Below are positions 1-7,408 of a stretch of 60,971 nucleotides of DNA, piece after piece. The notes under the pieces are model-generated. The model ran no database searches and had not been told where the DNA came from. It saw only the letters and a list, made by a program, of their open reading frames with translations. Each line of letters opens with the position of its first letter. Position 1 is the first letter of the stretch. A program made the translations under genes and the position numbers. This DNA comes from an uncultured Ignavibacteriota bacterium. GTDB taxonomy: Bacteria > Bacteroidota > Ignavibacteria > UBA10030 > UBA8401. Location: contig CAISDA010000046.1 in the NCBI GenBank assembly GCA_903884005.1, forward strand, positions 1-60,971. The letters run 5' to 3'.

Positions 1-1149
1 GCCGAGCCCCGTGCCGAGATGGAGAATGCCGCCGTTCGGGTCAATGTCGTATTTCGAATACCAGCCCCGCACCTGCGTGAAGCCCATGAAGTCCAGCAGC
101 AGGTCGCCGAAGTAGCCGGATCCCGGAGACACGACCTTGTTGAGCATTTGCGCCTTGCTTGAAAACGCGAGGCCGTTCAGATTGTAGCGGTCCACTTCGT
201 AGAACGCGTCGAAGTAGGTGGGAATATACTTGTCGCCCTGCCATCGGCGTTCGAACCGCGTTCCGAGATTCAGAATGCCCAGGCCGTTGAAATTCGTCTC
301 GATGCCGAGGGCGGTGCCCGAGCCGAAGCCCGTGATCTTTGCGTAATCGAAGTAGAGTGTGGAATTGATCATGCCCGTGCGTACAAGCGGCAGACCGATA
401 TCGAACCCGATGACGCTGAGTGCGCCGTTTTCCTGTTTTTGCGCAGTCGGCGCCATTGGGAGAATATTCAACACATTGGACAGCACGAGTGTGACGGCCG
501 TATCGCGCGAATCCTTGCGGAGATCGGACGCCCATGTGGCGCCGACTTCAACGCTCCCGAGTATGGGGATCTCGCCCATGGCGGTGTACTTGAGCGGCTG
601 CACGTGGCCGCGAACGCCGACGATACCCGAGCGCGCAAAATCGCTGTAGACGGTCTCGAATCCGAAATTCCCGAAGTTCAGGTCGAACTCGCTGCCGAGA
701 CGCCGCTCGTCGTAGACGGGGCTGTTATTGTAAAAATACATGATGGAGCCGTGCCCGAGTTTGGCATTATCAATGATGCCGAGGCGGGCGTAAACGTCCT
801 CACCCTTATGGCCGTAGCGGAGGTAGCGAATGATGCGCAGATAATCGTATCCCTCGTTAAAATCCTCGGTCCGCAGCTGCTGTGTCTCGCTCGAGATGCG
901 GAGGTTGAGATCGAGGCCGATGCCGAATTTGCCGAAGGCGAGTTCGGGGGTGAACGAGAGCATATAATACGGCTTGCCGTCGATCCACGTCAATCCGATG
1001 CCGCCGGCAATAACGCTCGGGTCGGTGAGCGATGCCCCGGTCAACGGCCGCTGCAACTGAGGGCGTTGATACGAGGTCTGTGCAAGCGAAACGGACCATG
1101 CACCGGCGCAGGCCAGAAGAACAAGAACCGACCAATAACGTTTCATCAT
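1..1149 (-). CDS. Outer-membrane beta-barrel-like protein, 3' end cut by the window
   Basis: An open frame of 383 codons runs from ATG at 1149 off the left edge without a stop. It begins with a clear signal peptide (MMKRYWSVLVLLACAGAWS, predicted cleavage after SLA), so the product is exported. The mature part alternates short hydrophobic and polar stretches with many Gly and aromatic residues (for example FGKFGIGLDLNLRIS and LNFGNFGFETVYSDF), which suggests beta strands of an outer-membrane barrel. I do not recognise the family. A GGAG ribosome site lies 7 nt before the ATG, inside the last codons of spmB, and only 2 nt separate the genes, so it is very likely co-translated with the spmA-spmB pair. 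A second ATG follows immediately and could be used instead. Confidence 0.8.
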   Translation of the reverse strand, partial: MMKRYWSVLVLLACAGAWSVSLAQTSYQRPQLQRPLTGASLTDPSVIAGGIGLTWIDGKPYYMLSFTPELAFGKFGIGLDLNLRISSETQQLRTEDFNEGYDYLRIIRYLRYGHKGEDVYARLGIIDNAKLGHGSIMYFYNNSPVYDERRLGSEFDLNFGNFGFETVYSDFARSGIVGVRGHVQPLKYTAMGEIPILGSVEVGATWASDLRKDSRDTAVTLVLSNVLNILPMAPTAQKQENGALSVIGFDIGLPLVRTGMINSTLYFDYAKITGFGSGTALGIETNFNGLGILNLGTRFERRWQGDKYIPTYFDAFYEVDRYNLNGLAFSSKAQMLNKVVSPGSGYFGDLLLDFMGFTQVRGWYSKYDIDPNGGILHLGTGLG

Positions 1150-1151
1150 AA

Positions 1152-1700
1152 TTATACTCCAAATAAAATACGCACGATAAAGAGTGCGCCAAGCATGCCA
1201 AAAAGATCGGCGATCAATCCTGCAGGCAGCGCGTGGCGCGTGTTCTTGATGCCGACGGCGCCGAAGTACACGGCGATCACATAAAACGTCGTTTCAGAAC
1301 TGCCGAACATGGTGGATGCCAGGACCCCGATGAACGAATCGGGACCATGCGTTTTCATGAGTTCCGTCATCAGTCCCATGGAGCCCGATCCCGAGAGCGG
1401 ACGCAGCAGACCGAGCGGTAGGACTTCTGCCGGCATACCGATGAGCGTCGTGATGGGAGAAAGAGCCCATACCACAAAATCCATCGCACCGCTGGCGCGG
1501 AAGATACCGATGGCCACGAGCATAGCGACAAGGTACGGTATGATGCGGATCGCGACACTGAAACCCTCTTTCGCACCTTCAACGAAGACTTCGTAGACTT
1601 TGATTTTTTTTGCGTAGCCCCATCCCAAAAACACGAGCATGAAGACGGGAATCGCGAGCACGGAAATAAGGTTGATCACACTGCGGAATATGTCATTCAT
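1152..1700 (-). CDS. spmB: SpmB-like nucleoside-recognition/gate membrane protein
   Basis: The 182-residue product resembles spore maturation protein B, a small integral membrane protein with the Gate (nucleoside recognition) domain. Visible marks are an N-terminal membrane helix (INLISVLAIPVFMLVFLGWG), a KVYEVFVEGAKEG segment, the conserved RPLSGSGSMGLMTELM stretch and FGSSETTFYVIAVYFGAVG. The ATG at 1700 is chosen because it overlaps the end of spmA by 8 nt; the open frame upstream of it is only antisense-like extension. No sporulation gene is nearby and the lineage is not expected to sporulate, so the protein probably has a general transport or envelope role together with SpmA. The substrate is unknown. 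Confidence 0.85.
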   Translation of the reverse strand: MNDIFRSVINLISVLAIPVFMLVFLGWGYAKKIKVYEVFVEGAKEGFSVAIRIIPYLVAMLVAIGIFRASGAMDFVVWALSPITTLIGMPAEVLPLGLLRPLSGSGSMGLMTELMKTHGPDSFIGVLASTMFGSSETTFYVIAVYFGAVGIKNTRHALPAGLIADLFGMLGALFIVRILFGV

Positions 1701-2679
1701 CGTCGCCGACCTCCAATGCCTTCTTATATTTCGGGAGACGCTGCATGACCTTGACCGCGATGAGGCCGGCAATGGTCGCGCAGCCGGCGCCGAAGATCGA
1801 GGTGCCGATGATGATGCCCGGATCGGCCGCACCCTGGGCGGCGCGGATCGCGATCGCCGTTGCGGGGATGAGCGTAAGGCCTGCCGTGTTGATGACGAGA
1901 AACGTGCACATGGCATTGGTGGCAACGCCAGCCTTGGGACTGAGCTTTGCGAGTTCTTCCATCGCCTTGATGCCCAGAGGCGTCGCAGCGTTGTTCAATC
2001 CGAGCATATTGGCGGCGATATTCATGATCATTGCTCCCACCGCGGGATGGTCCGGAGGAACATCGGGAAACAATTGTTTGGTAACGGGAGTGAGTAATTT
2101 AGTGAGAACCTTCAGCAGTCCGGCCTCTTCGGCCACCTTCATGACGCCGAGCCAGAGCGCCATGACGCCGATGAGTCCGAGACAGATGGTGATGGCGGTA
2201 TCCGCATATTCGAGCGCAGCGCGTGTAACGGACCTGAGCTTTGCATAGCTCACTTTTTCGAGATCGATGCTGAGTGTCGCGATCGAGTGATCGGCATTGA
2301 ACGTGATCTCGCGGACGCGTCCCTCCACTTTCTCCTTGCCGAGCGCCTTCGCCATTTCCTTCCAGACCGTGGGCGCATTATCGCCGGCCGTGCCGATGGC
2401 AATACGCTGGTCGCCGTTGGGGGTGGTGGTGATGGACGCGGGCTGGGAGATGTCCGACTGCGATACGGTTTTACCGTAGAACTGATTCATGGATTCGGCG
2501 GGCGACGAAATACTGCCTTCGTATGCTCCGCGGGCGGATGATGCATTGTTCTTCACAACAAACTGGACCGTCAGCGGAATTCCATTGCGATAGGAGTTCC
2601 TCACCTCGTCGTTCACATCCCGTGCAACAGCAACGATAAGGCCGATCGCGATAAGCCACATCCAAACGTGATTGAGCAT
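1693..2679 (-). CDS. spmA: SpmA-like nucleoside-recognition/gate protein with a large N-terminal insertion
   Basis: The 328-residue product is a SpmA-family membrane protein. The C-terminal 190 residues carry the Gate domain: CLGLIGVMALWLGVMKVAEEAG, NIAANMLGLNNAATPLGI, and the following TNAMCTFLVINTAGLTLIP helix. Classical SpmA is about 195 residues. Here a first membrane helix (residues 4-18) is followed by roughly 115 soluble, polar residues before the Gate domain, so a sizeable domain probably sits outside the membrane. ATG 2679 (MLNHVWMWL) is preferred; an upstream in-frame ATG at 2721 adds 14 residues that break the helix topology. No strong ribosome site precedes either. The gene is first of the spmA-spmB-barrel operon. 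Confidence 0.82.
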   Translation of the reverse strand: MLNHVWMWLIAIGLIVAVARDVNDEVRNSYRNGIPLTVQFVVKNNASSARGAYEGSISSPAESMNQFYGKTVSQSDISQPASITTTPNGDQRIAIGTAGDNAPTVWKEMAKALGKEKVEGRVREITFNADHSIATLSIDLEKVSYAKLRSVTRAALEYADTAITICLGLIGVMALWLGVMKVAEEAGLLKVLTKLLTPVTKQLFPDVPPDHPAVGAMIMNIAANMLGLNNAATPLGIKAMEELAKLSPKAGVATNAMCTFLVINTAGLTLIPATAIAIRAAQGAADPGIIIGTSIFGAGCATIAGLIAVKVMQRLPKYKKALEVGDDE

Positions 2680-2803
2680 GGGGATTGAAAGAGAGTAACA
2701 TGATAAAAACTGCACGTGCATGAATGCAACGGGCGCGGCCGGTGTATTTCCAAGCGGAGTACCAGCGTTAAAAAGTATCCATAAGAATTCAGAAATGCAA
2801 CAG

Positions 2804-2829
2804 AAAAAGCGGCGGATGTCCGCTTTTTT
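2804..2829 (-). terminator. Rho-independent terminator after the histidine kinase gene
   Basis: Inverted repeat AAAAGCGG (2805-2812) and CCGCTTTT (2820-2827) with a 7-nt loop. Read on the minus strand it is a GC stem followed by TTTTT, 52 nt after the kinase stop codon. Because both arms end in A/T runs it could also work in the other direction. Confidence 0.75.
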
Positions 2830-2880
2830 GGGAGCGGCATCTGTGAAGCGGGCCGAATGATGAGGACGTTCGCCCCCGTA

Positions 2881-4026
2881 TCATGCGGAAAGATCGAAGA
2901 AAAATGTTGTGCCCGATTCCGGGTCTGTCGTGAACGACACTGTACCGCCCAGGAGCTGCTCACCCAGCAATTTCATGCTGTATGTGCCCAGGCCGCGGTT
3001 AGCCCCTTTTGTTGAATACGAGCGCTGGAAGATCTGCAGCTGGACATGGCGGGGAATAAAAGTTGCATTATGCGCCCAAAACCTGACGCCCGTCCCGGAC
3101 TTCTCGCAGCCGACGCGCACCGTTCCCTTGACGGGTGTCGCTTCAAGCGCGTTCTTGACCATGTTGATGATGATCCGCTTCAGCAGCGTTTCGTCTGTCG
3201 TCATGGCACAGTCGGCCGACGCATCATCGACAACCATCACACGGTCGTGCGCGGCGAAATGGTGCGAAATGAGGTTCACACACTCCTGCAGGAGCGTGCG
3301 GGAAGACAGCGTGCGCTTCATGAGCCGCACTTCGCCGTTTTCGGCCGCAAGCAGGTCGCGCTGCGAGAGGATCCCGTCCATTAATTCCATGCTCGCCATG
3401 TGCGCAAGTCCGAGCAGTTCGTCGACTTCGTTGACATCTGCAACATCCTTGGCGAATGTGAGCAGTCCTGTCACGCTCTGGGCATGGTTGATGATGTCGT
3501 GGAAAAAAATTTGCCCGAGTGAGCGGCGGCGTTTTTCATCGCCGATGTCTTTGATCGCAAGGATCGTGTATTGGACGCCGTCGTGGTGATACGGCGACGA
3601 CGTGACAGAAAGGTCGAATGAGAACGTTGTGCCGTCCTTGCTGGCGGTGATACGGCATTCTTCGGTGACCTTTTCATTATGCAGTTGGCTGTGCACGGTC
3701 GCCTGGGCGGCACCGCAGAGCCGGCAGGCTTCGGATGTACCGCACCCACCCTGGGTCTCTGCGGCATGGATACAATTCAGGGCTTCACCGGCGCGTTTGC
3801 CAAGCAATTCATCCGCCGACTTCGCCCCGACCATATCCATCAGCGCCTGATTCAAATAGACGATCTGGCGCTGCGAATTAAGGATGGCGGCGACGTACGG
3901 AAGGGCATCGAGAATTTCTTTCAGCTCTGTGAGCGAACGAAATGCTTCAAAATCTTTCCTCACCGCCCATTCTGGAGCACGTTCGGCGGGAGCGAAAAAG
4001 GTTGACTGTACGTCTGTTTGTGCCAT
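2881..4026 (-). CDS. Orphan PAS-domain sensor histidine kinase with a four-cysteine motif
   Basis: The 381-residue cytoplasmic kinase has no signal peptide or membrane helix. A PAS domain spans about residues 32-165 and contains C85-x9-C95-x5-C101-x2-C104 (GGCGTSEACRLCG), a spacing suited to binding a metal, heme or Fe-S group. The phospho-acceptor region is FFHDIINHAQS with His176. The ATPase part has an N-box-like INMVKNALEAT (residues 287-296) and a glycine-rich GANRGLGTYS (341-350). The usual DxGxG box is replaced by FWAHNATFIPRHVQLQIF, a variant I know from other PAS-Cys kinases of anaerobes. No response regulator is adjacent. Downstream position after the ferredoxin-dependent oxidoreductase operon suggests redox sensing; this is inference. 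ATG at 4026 is preceded by AGGA. Confidence 0.9.
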   Translation of the reverse strand: MAQTDVQSTFFAPAERAPEWAVRKDFEAFRSLTELKEILDALPYVAAILNSQRQIVYLNQALMDMVGAKSADELLGKRAGEALNCIHAAETQGGCGTSEACRLCGAAQATVHSQLHNEKVTEECRITASKDGTTFSFDLSVTSSPYHHDGVQYTILAIKDIGDEKRRRSLGQIFFHDIINHAQSVTGLLTFAKDVADVNEVDELLGLAHMASMELMDGILSQRDLLAAENGEVRLMKRTLSSRTLLQECVNLISHHFAAHDRVMVVDDASADCAMTTDETLLKRIIINMVKNALEATPVKGTVRVGCEKSGTGVRFWAHNATFIPRHVQLQIFQRSYSTKGANRGLGTYSMKLLGEQLLGGTVSFTTDPESGTTFFFDLSA

Positions 4027-4144
4027 TCAATTCCATCCTGGTAGTACCACTAGTATTCTTGTTCACACAGCTGCGTATCATGCCGCGGCACTCATCGGGC
4101 CGAGTGGAGGAACGCTTGGCCGTCAGCAGGTCCTGCCCGTTCCG

Positions 4145-4417
4145 TTATTCGGGCGGATCGGACTCATAGCTGTCCATGATGCCGTCGAGGATTTCGCCCT
4201 GCGCACGCAGCTGATTCAATTTGCCGACAAGATGCTCCACGATGGCCCCCCTGCGTTCCTTCAATTCACTCACGAGCAGATTCGTTTCCGGATCGTCGCA
4301 GTCTGCGGCGACCTGGTCGTACATCTGCATCAATGCCGTCTCGCGCCGCAGGATTTCAACCAGCATCGCACAGGTGCTGCGGCATTCGTGCTTACAGAAT
4401 TGTCGATTGTCATTCAT
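4145..4417 (-). CDS. Small cysteine-containing helical protein, unknown function
   Basis: The 90-residue product is soluble, with no signal peptide. It starts with an unusual cysteine cluster, FCKHECRSTC (Cys8, Cys12, Cys16, a Cx3Cx3C spacing), and has one further Cys at position 40. The rest is charged and predicted mostly helical, ending in an acidic tail (DSYESDPPE). I do not recognise a family. It lies 55 nt after the oxidoreductase gamma-subunit gene and 118 nt before the PAS-Cys kinase, all in one direction, so it may be a redox adaptor or metal-binding partner of either. The frame is clean and protein-like, but no strong ribosome site is visible before the ATG at 4417. Confidence 0.65.
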   Translation of the reverse strand: MNDNRQFCKHECRSTCAMLVEILRRETALMQMYDQVAADCDDPETNLLVSELKERRGAIVEHLVGKLNQLRAQGEILDGIMDSYESDPPE

Positions 4418-4472
4418 GCGGTCGTCTCATTCAATATACAATTTTTCCGGTCTCATAGCGTGTTACCTCGCC

Positions 4473-5039
4473 CTATGCCATGACAGCCGCTCGCGATTCC
4501 TCGACCAGTTCGCGCCCGCGCACTAACGCATTTTCATTCATCGGGAGCAGATGCTGCCTGTGCGGCGGCAGGACTTTTTTCAACGCCTGCAGCACGGCTT
4601 CACTCGACACGATCGGACGCAGGGCAAGGAAGACGCCGAGCAGCAGCACATTTGCGACTTGTTTGCTTTCCAGCTTTCGGGCTTCTTCCATAGCGTTGAC
4701 CGCAACGATCTCGATATCGGTGCGCACCGGCGGCTTGATGATGGTCGATGTTTCGTAGATCAACAGTCCCCCGGGCTTGATCGTATGTTCGAACTTGTCG
4801 AGCGACGGTTGATTCAGGAGAATTGCCGAATCGAATACGGTAACGATAGGAGAGCTGATGCGCGAGTCCGACACGATGACGATACAGTTTGCCGTGCCGC
4901 CGCGCATTTCGGGTCCATAGGCGGGCATCCAGCTGACTTCCTTGTTTTCGATCATTGCGGCATAGGAGAGGATCTGTCCCATGGACAGGACGCCCTGGCC
5001 TCCGAAGCCGGCGAATATACAATCATGCGATTTTTTCAT
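4473..5039 (-). CDS. korC: 2-oxoacid:ferredoxin oxidoreductase, gamma subunit
   Basis: The 188-residue product is the gamma domain of the pyruvate/2-oxoacid:ferredoxin oxidoreductase family. It opens with the conserved AGFGGQGVLSMGQIL segment and has SWMPAYGPEMRGGTANC, both hallmarks of this subunit. It works with the alpha, beta and ferredoxin-like delta subunits encoded upstream to decarboxylate a 2-oxoacid oxidatively, forming acyl-CoA and reduced ferredoxin. The substrate (2-oxoglutarate or a branched-chain 2-oxoacid) cannot be fixed from sequence reading. AGGAG lies 4 nt before the ATG. It is separated from the beta gene by 173 nt that hold three palindromic repeats, an odd interruption in an otherwise tight operon. 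Confidence 0.9.
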   Translation of the reverse strand: MKKSHDCIFAGFGGQGVLSMGQILSYAAMIENKEVSWMPAYGPEMRGGTANCIVIVSDSRISSPIVTVFDSAILLNQPSLDKFEHTIKPGGLLIYETSTIIKPPVRTDIEIVAVNAMEEARKLESKQVANVLLLGVFLALRPIVSSEAVLQALKKVLPPHRQHLLPMNENALVRGRELVEESRAAVMA

Positions 5040-5079
5040 GGTGCTCCTAAAAAAACATGTACTATTAAAAGGCCCGGTT

Positions 5080-5196
5080 GGGCGCGATCAGATTCCGCCC
5101 GACAGCATTTTACCGTGTGATTCATTGCACGGGGCGAGATACCATCTCGCCCTACAATGCTGCCGCGACTCAACGGAGCGCGATCCGGTCCCGCCC
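5080..5196. repeat. Cluster of three 21-nt GGGCGAGAT palindromes between beta and gamma subunit genes
   Basis: A perfect copy lies at 5132-5152: GGGCGAGAT, loop ACC, ATCTCGCCC, followed by TACAATGCTGC. Degenerate copies of the same 21-nt length lie at 5080-5100 and 5176-5196, each matching the perfect copy at 15 of 21 positions by eye and keeping the outer GC pairs. Related copies occur at 13769-13787, 15754-15774, 28056-28074 and 28137-28156. The cluster sits in the only long gap of the oxidoreductase operon. Confidence 0.8.
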
Positions 5197-5212
5197 TGTG
5201 AGTGATTGCAGA

Positions 5213-5989
5213 TCAATTGTTCACTGCGGGCGGTTTCGGCACTTTAATGTCGCCGGGAGGATAGACTGGGAACATATTCTCCACGAGCCATTGATTCGAT
5301 TCCACCGGGGTCATCTTCCATCCTGACGGACAATTCGACACCACTTCAATGAAGCAGGTACCCTGGTTTAATTTTTGATACTCGAAGGACAGCTGTATCG
5401 CTTTTTTCAGCTTGCGCACCGCCGCTGTGCTGTGCACGGACTGGCGCGTCACATACAGGGCTCCGGGCAGATTGGCGATAAGCTCGGTGATGCGAAGTGG
5501 ACTGCCCATGGTAGCTACGTCGCGCCCGAAGGGCGACGTGGTCGTCTTCATGCCCGCGAGTGTGGTGGGCGCCATTTGCCCGCCGGTCATGCCGTAGACT
5601 CCGTTGTTCACAAAGACCATCAGGATATTTTCGCCGCGGTTCACGGTGTGGATCGTTTCGCCGGTGCCGATGGCGGCAAGATCGCCGTCGCCCTGATAGG
5701 TGAACACGAATTTGTCCGGATGCACGCGCTTCACGCCGGTGGCGGCGGCGGTGGCCCGTCCGTGGGCCGCTTCCTGCATGTCGATGTTCATGTAATTGTA
5801 GGCGAAGACGGAGCACCCGACGGGCGCCACACCGATGGTCTGTTCCGTGATGCCCATTTCGTGTATCACTTCCATGATCACGCGGTGCACGACACCATGG
5901 CTGCACCCCGGGCAATAATGCATGAGCGTATCGGTGAGCGTCGGTACTTTTTCATAGACAACTTCAAGGCCGTTCGTTGAATTTTCCAT
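5213..5989 (-). CDS. korB: 2-oxoacid:ferredoxin oxidoreductase, beta (thiamine diphosphate) subunit
   Basis: The 258-residue product is the thiamine-diphosphate subunit of a 2-oxoacid:ferredoxin oxidoreductase. It has CPGCSHG at residues 26-32, the VAPVGCSVF stretch and the cofactor motif TYQGDGDLAAIG with GDGD at 100-103, followed by NNGVYGMTGGQMAPTT. It performs decarboxylation of the 2-oxoacid and passes electrons toward the ferredoxin-like subunit. ATG 5989 is chosen: AAAGGAG lies 4 nt upstream, whereas the in-frame GTG at 6004 would place the start before that ribosome site. The gap to the alpha gene is 11 nt. The subunit set resembles 2-oxoglutarate or branched-chain 2-oxoacid enzymes rather than the single-chain pyruvate enzyme. 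Confidence 0.93.
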   Translation of the reverse strand: MENSTNGLEVVYEKVPTLTDTLMHYCPGCSHGVVHRVIMEVIHEMGITEQTIGVAPVGCSVFAYNYMNIDMQEAAHGRATAAATGVKRVHPDKFVFTYQGDGDLAAIGTGETIHTVNRGENILMVFVNNGVYGMTGGQMAPTTLAGMKTTTSPFGRDVATMGSPLRITELIANLPGALYVTRQSVHSTAAVRKLKKAIQLSFEYQKLNQGTCFIEVVSNCPSGWKMTPVESNQWLVENMFPVYPPGDIKVPKPPAVNN

Positions 5990-6000
5990 AGAGCTCCTTT

Positions 6001-7089
6001 TCACGCGTGCAACAGTTGATGTTCGACAATCGATTCGAGTTCGGCAAGGACTTCCTCGGGCGTGGGGATCATGCCGCCCATGCGTCCCTTGAAAAAGACC
6101 GGTTTCTTCCCGTTAACGGCCAGGCGGACGTCTTCAACCATCTGCCCCGCATTCATTTCGACCGTGAGAAATGCTCCCGCGTGTTCTGCGATCTCGCGCA
6201 GAATGTCGCTCGGGAACGGATAGAGTGTGATCGGACGGACGATGCCGGCACGTATCCCTTTTTCGCGCGCCAGGTCCATCACCTTTTCGCAGATACGCGC
6301 AGACAATCCGAAAGCGACGAGCACGATATCGGCGTCGTCCGTGTGATGCAATTCATAGCGCACTTCCTTCTGAAGTTCCTTGTACTTCCGCTGCAGATGG
6401 AGGTTGACCTCTTCCATCATTTCCGGTTCGATGTGGAGCGATGTGATAAAATTGCGTTCGCGCGATGCCGGTTTGCCGGTGGTTGCCCACGGCTTCTGTG
6501 TGAGCGGCAGCGACCCGTCCGGAGCCAGCGTGACTTTCTCCATCATCTGTCCCAACGCGCCGTCCGACAGGATCATGACGGGAATCCGGTACTGTTCGGT
6601 GAGGCGAAAGCCATCGAACATGAAGTCTGCCATTTCCTGGACAGAGTTCGGGGCCAGCACGATCAGACGATAATCGCCGTGGCCGCCCCCTTTCACCGCC
6701 TGAAAATAATCAGCCTGTGCGGGCTGGATGGTGCCGAGTCCCGGCCCTCCGCGCTGCACGTTGACGATGACACAGGGAAGTTCGGCTGCGGCGATGTACG
6801 AGATGCCTTCCTGCATCAGGCTGATGCCGGGGCTCGACGACGAGATCATTACGCGAGCACCGGCGCCCGCGGCGCCATACACCATGTTGATGGCAGCGAC
6901 TTCACTTTCGGCCTGAAGCACGACCGATCCGCGTTTCGGTCCGTGAATGATGAGATATTCGAGAATTTCCGACTGCGGTGTGATCGGATAACCGAAGTAT
7001 GCCTGCATCCCCGCGCGCAGCGCGGCTTCGGCAAGCGCTTCATTCCCCTTCATGAGTTTGGTTTCTGACGTTCCGTTTATGCTGCCCAT
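6001..7089 (-). CDS. korA: 2-oxoacid:ferredoxin oxidoreductase, alpha subunit
   Basis: The 362-residue product is the alpha subunit: the N-terminal pyrimidine-binding domain with AYFGYPITPQSEILEYL near residues 31-47, then QAESEVAAINMVYGAAGAG with the activating Glu, SSSSPGISLMQEG and QRGGPGLGT, and a C-terminal transketolase-type domain with AFGLSARICEKVM. It pairs with the beta subunit to form the catalytic core. ATG 7089 has no good ribosome site, a feature shared with some other genes here; the next candidate Met (7053) is no better. The gene follows the ferredoxin gene by 85 nt and precedes beta by 11 nt, giving the order delta-alpha-beta-gamma. Confidence 0.93.
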   Translation of the reverse strand: MGSINGTSETKLMKGNEALAEAALRAGMQAYFGYPITPQSEILEYLIIHGPKRGSVVLQAESEVAAINMVYGAAGAGARVMISSSSPGISLMQEGISYIAAAELPCVIVNVQRGGPGLGTIQPAQADYFQAVKGGGHGDYRLIVLAPNSVQEMADFMFDGFRLTEQYRIPVMILSDGALGQMMEKVTLAPDGSLPLTQKPWATTGKPASRERNFITSLHIEPEMMEEVNLHLQRKYKELQKEVRYELHHTDDADIVLVAFGLSARICEKVMDLAREKGIRAGIVRPITLYPFPSDILREIAEHAGAFLTVEMNAGQMVEDVRLAVNGKKPVFFKGRMGGMIPTPEEVLAELESIVEHQLLHA

Positions 7090-7174
7090 ATTTTTTTATC
7101 TGTGTGTGTGGTGTGAATGCACCCGGCATCTGCAGCCGGAGAACGAATAGTGTTAAACGACCATACCGGTGCTC

Positions 7175-7408
7175 TTATAAACGGCTTCCTTTTTTTTTCG
7201 GCTCGCGATACACTGTTATCACGGAGTCGGGACAGACGATCGCACAATTGACGCAACCGGTACATGTGTCGGCGTTGAGCTGCGCGAACCGGTACCCCCG
7301 CGCATTCAGATGGTCGGAAAGCCCTAGACATTCTTGGGGACAGGCGACAATGCACAGCTCACATCCCTTGCAGACGTCGTGGGCGATCACAACAGTTCCA
7401 CGGATCAT
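7175..7408 (-). CDS. korD: Two-[4Fe-4S] ferredoxin-like delta subunit
   Basis: The 77-residue product has two complete [4Fe-4S] cluster motifs: CKGCELCIVACP (Cys13, 16, 19, 23) and CTGCVNCAIVCP (Cys49, 52, 55, 59). It is the electron-transfer subunit of the oxidoreductase encoded just downstream, accepting electrons from the thiamine centre and handing them to a free ferredoxin. ATG 7408 is preferred over an in-frame GTG at 7415-7417, because the GAAGGGTG ribosome site overlaps that GTG and sits about 6 nt before the ATG. The short basic tail (EPKKKGSRL) is ordinary. It is the first gene of the operon. Confidence 0.92.
   Translation of the reverse strand: MIRGTVVIAHDVCKGCELCIVACPQECLGLSDHLNARGYRFAQLNADTCTGCVNCAIVCPDSVITVYREPKKKGSRL

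Noticed and set aside
1152-2679. Reading spmA and spmB as evidence of sporulation
   Set aside because: These Gate-domain proteins are widespread in non-sporulating Gram-negative bacteria, and no other sporulation gene is present.
5080-5196. A CRISPR array from three spaced palindromes
   Set aside because: The copies are degenerate, spacing differs (52 and 44 nt), other copies are scattered singly, and no cas gene is present.
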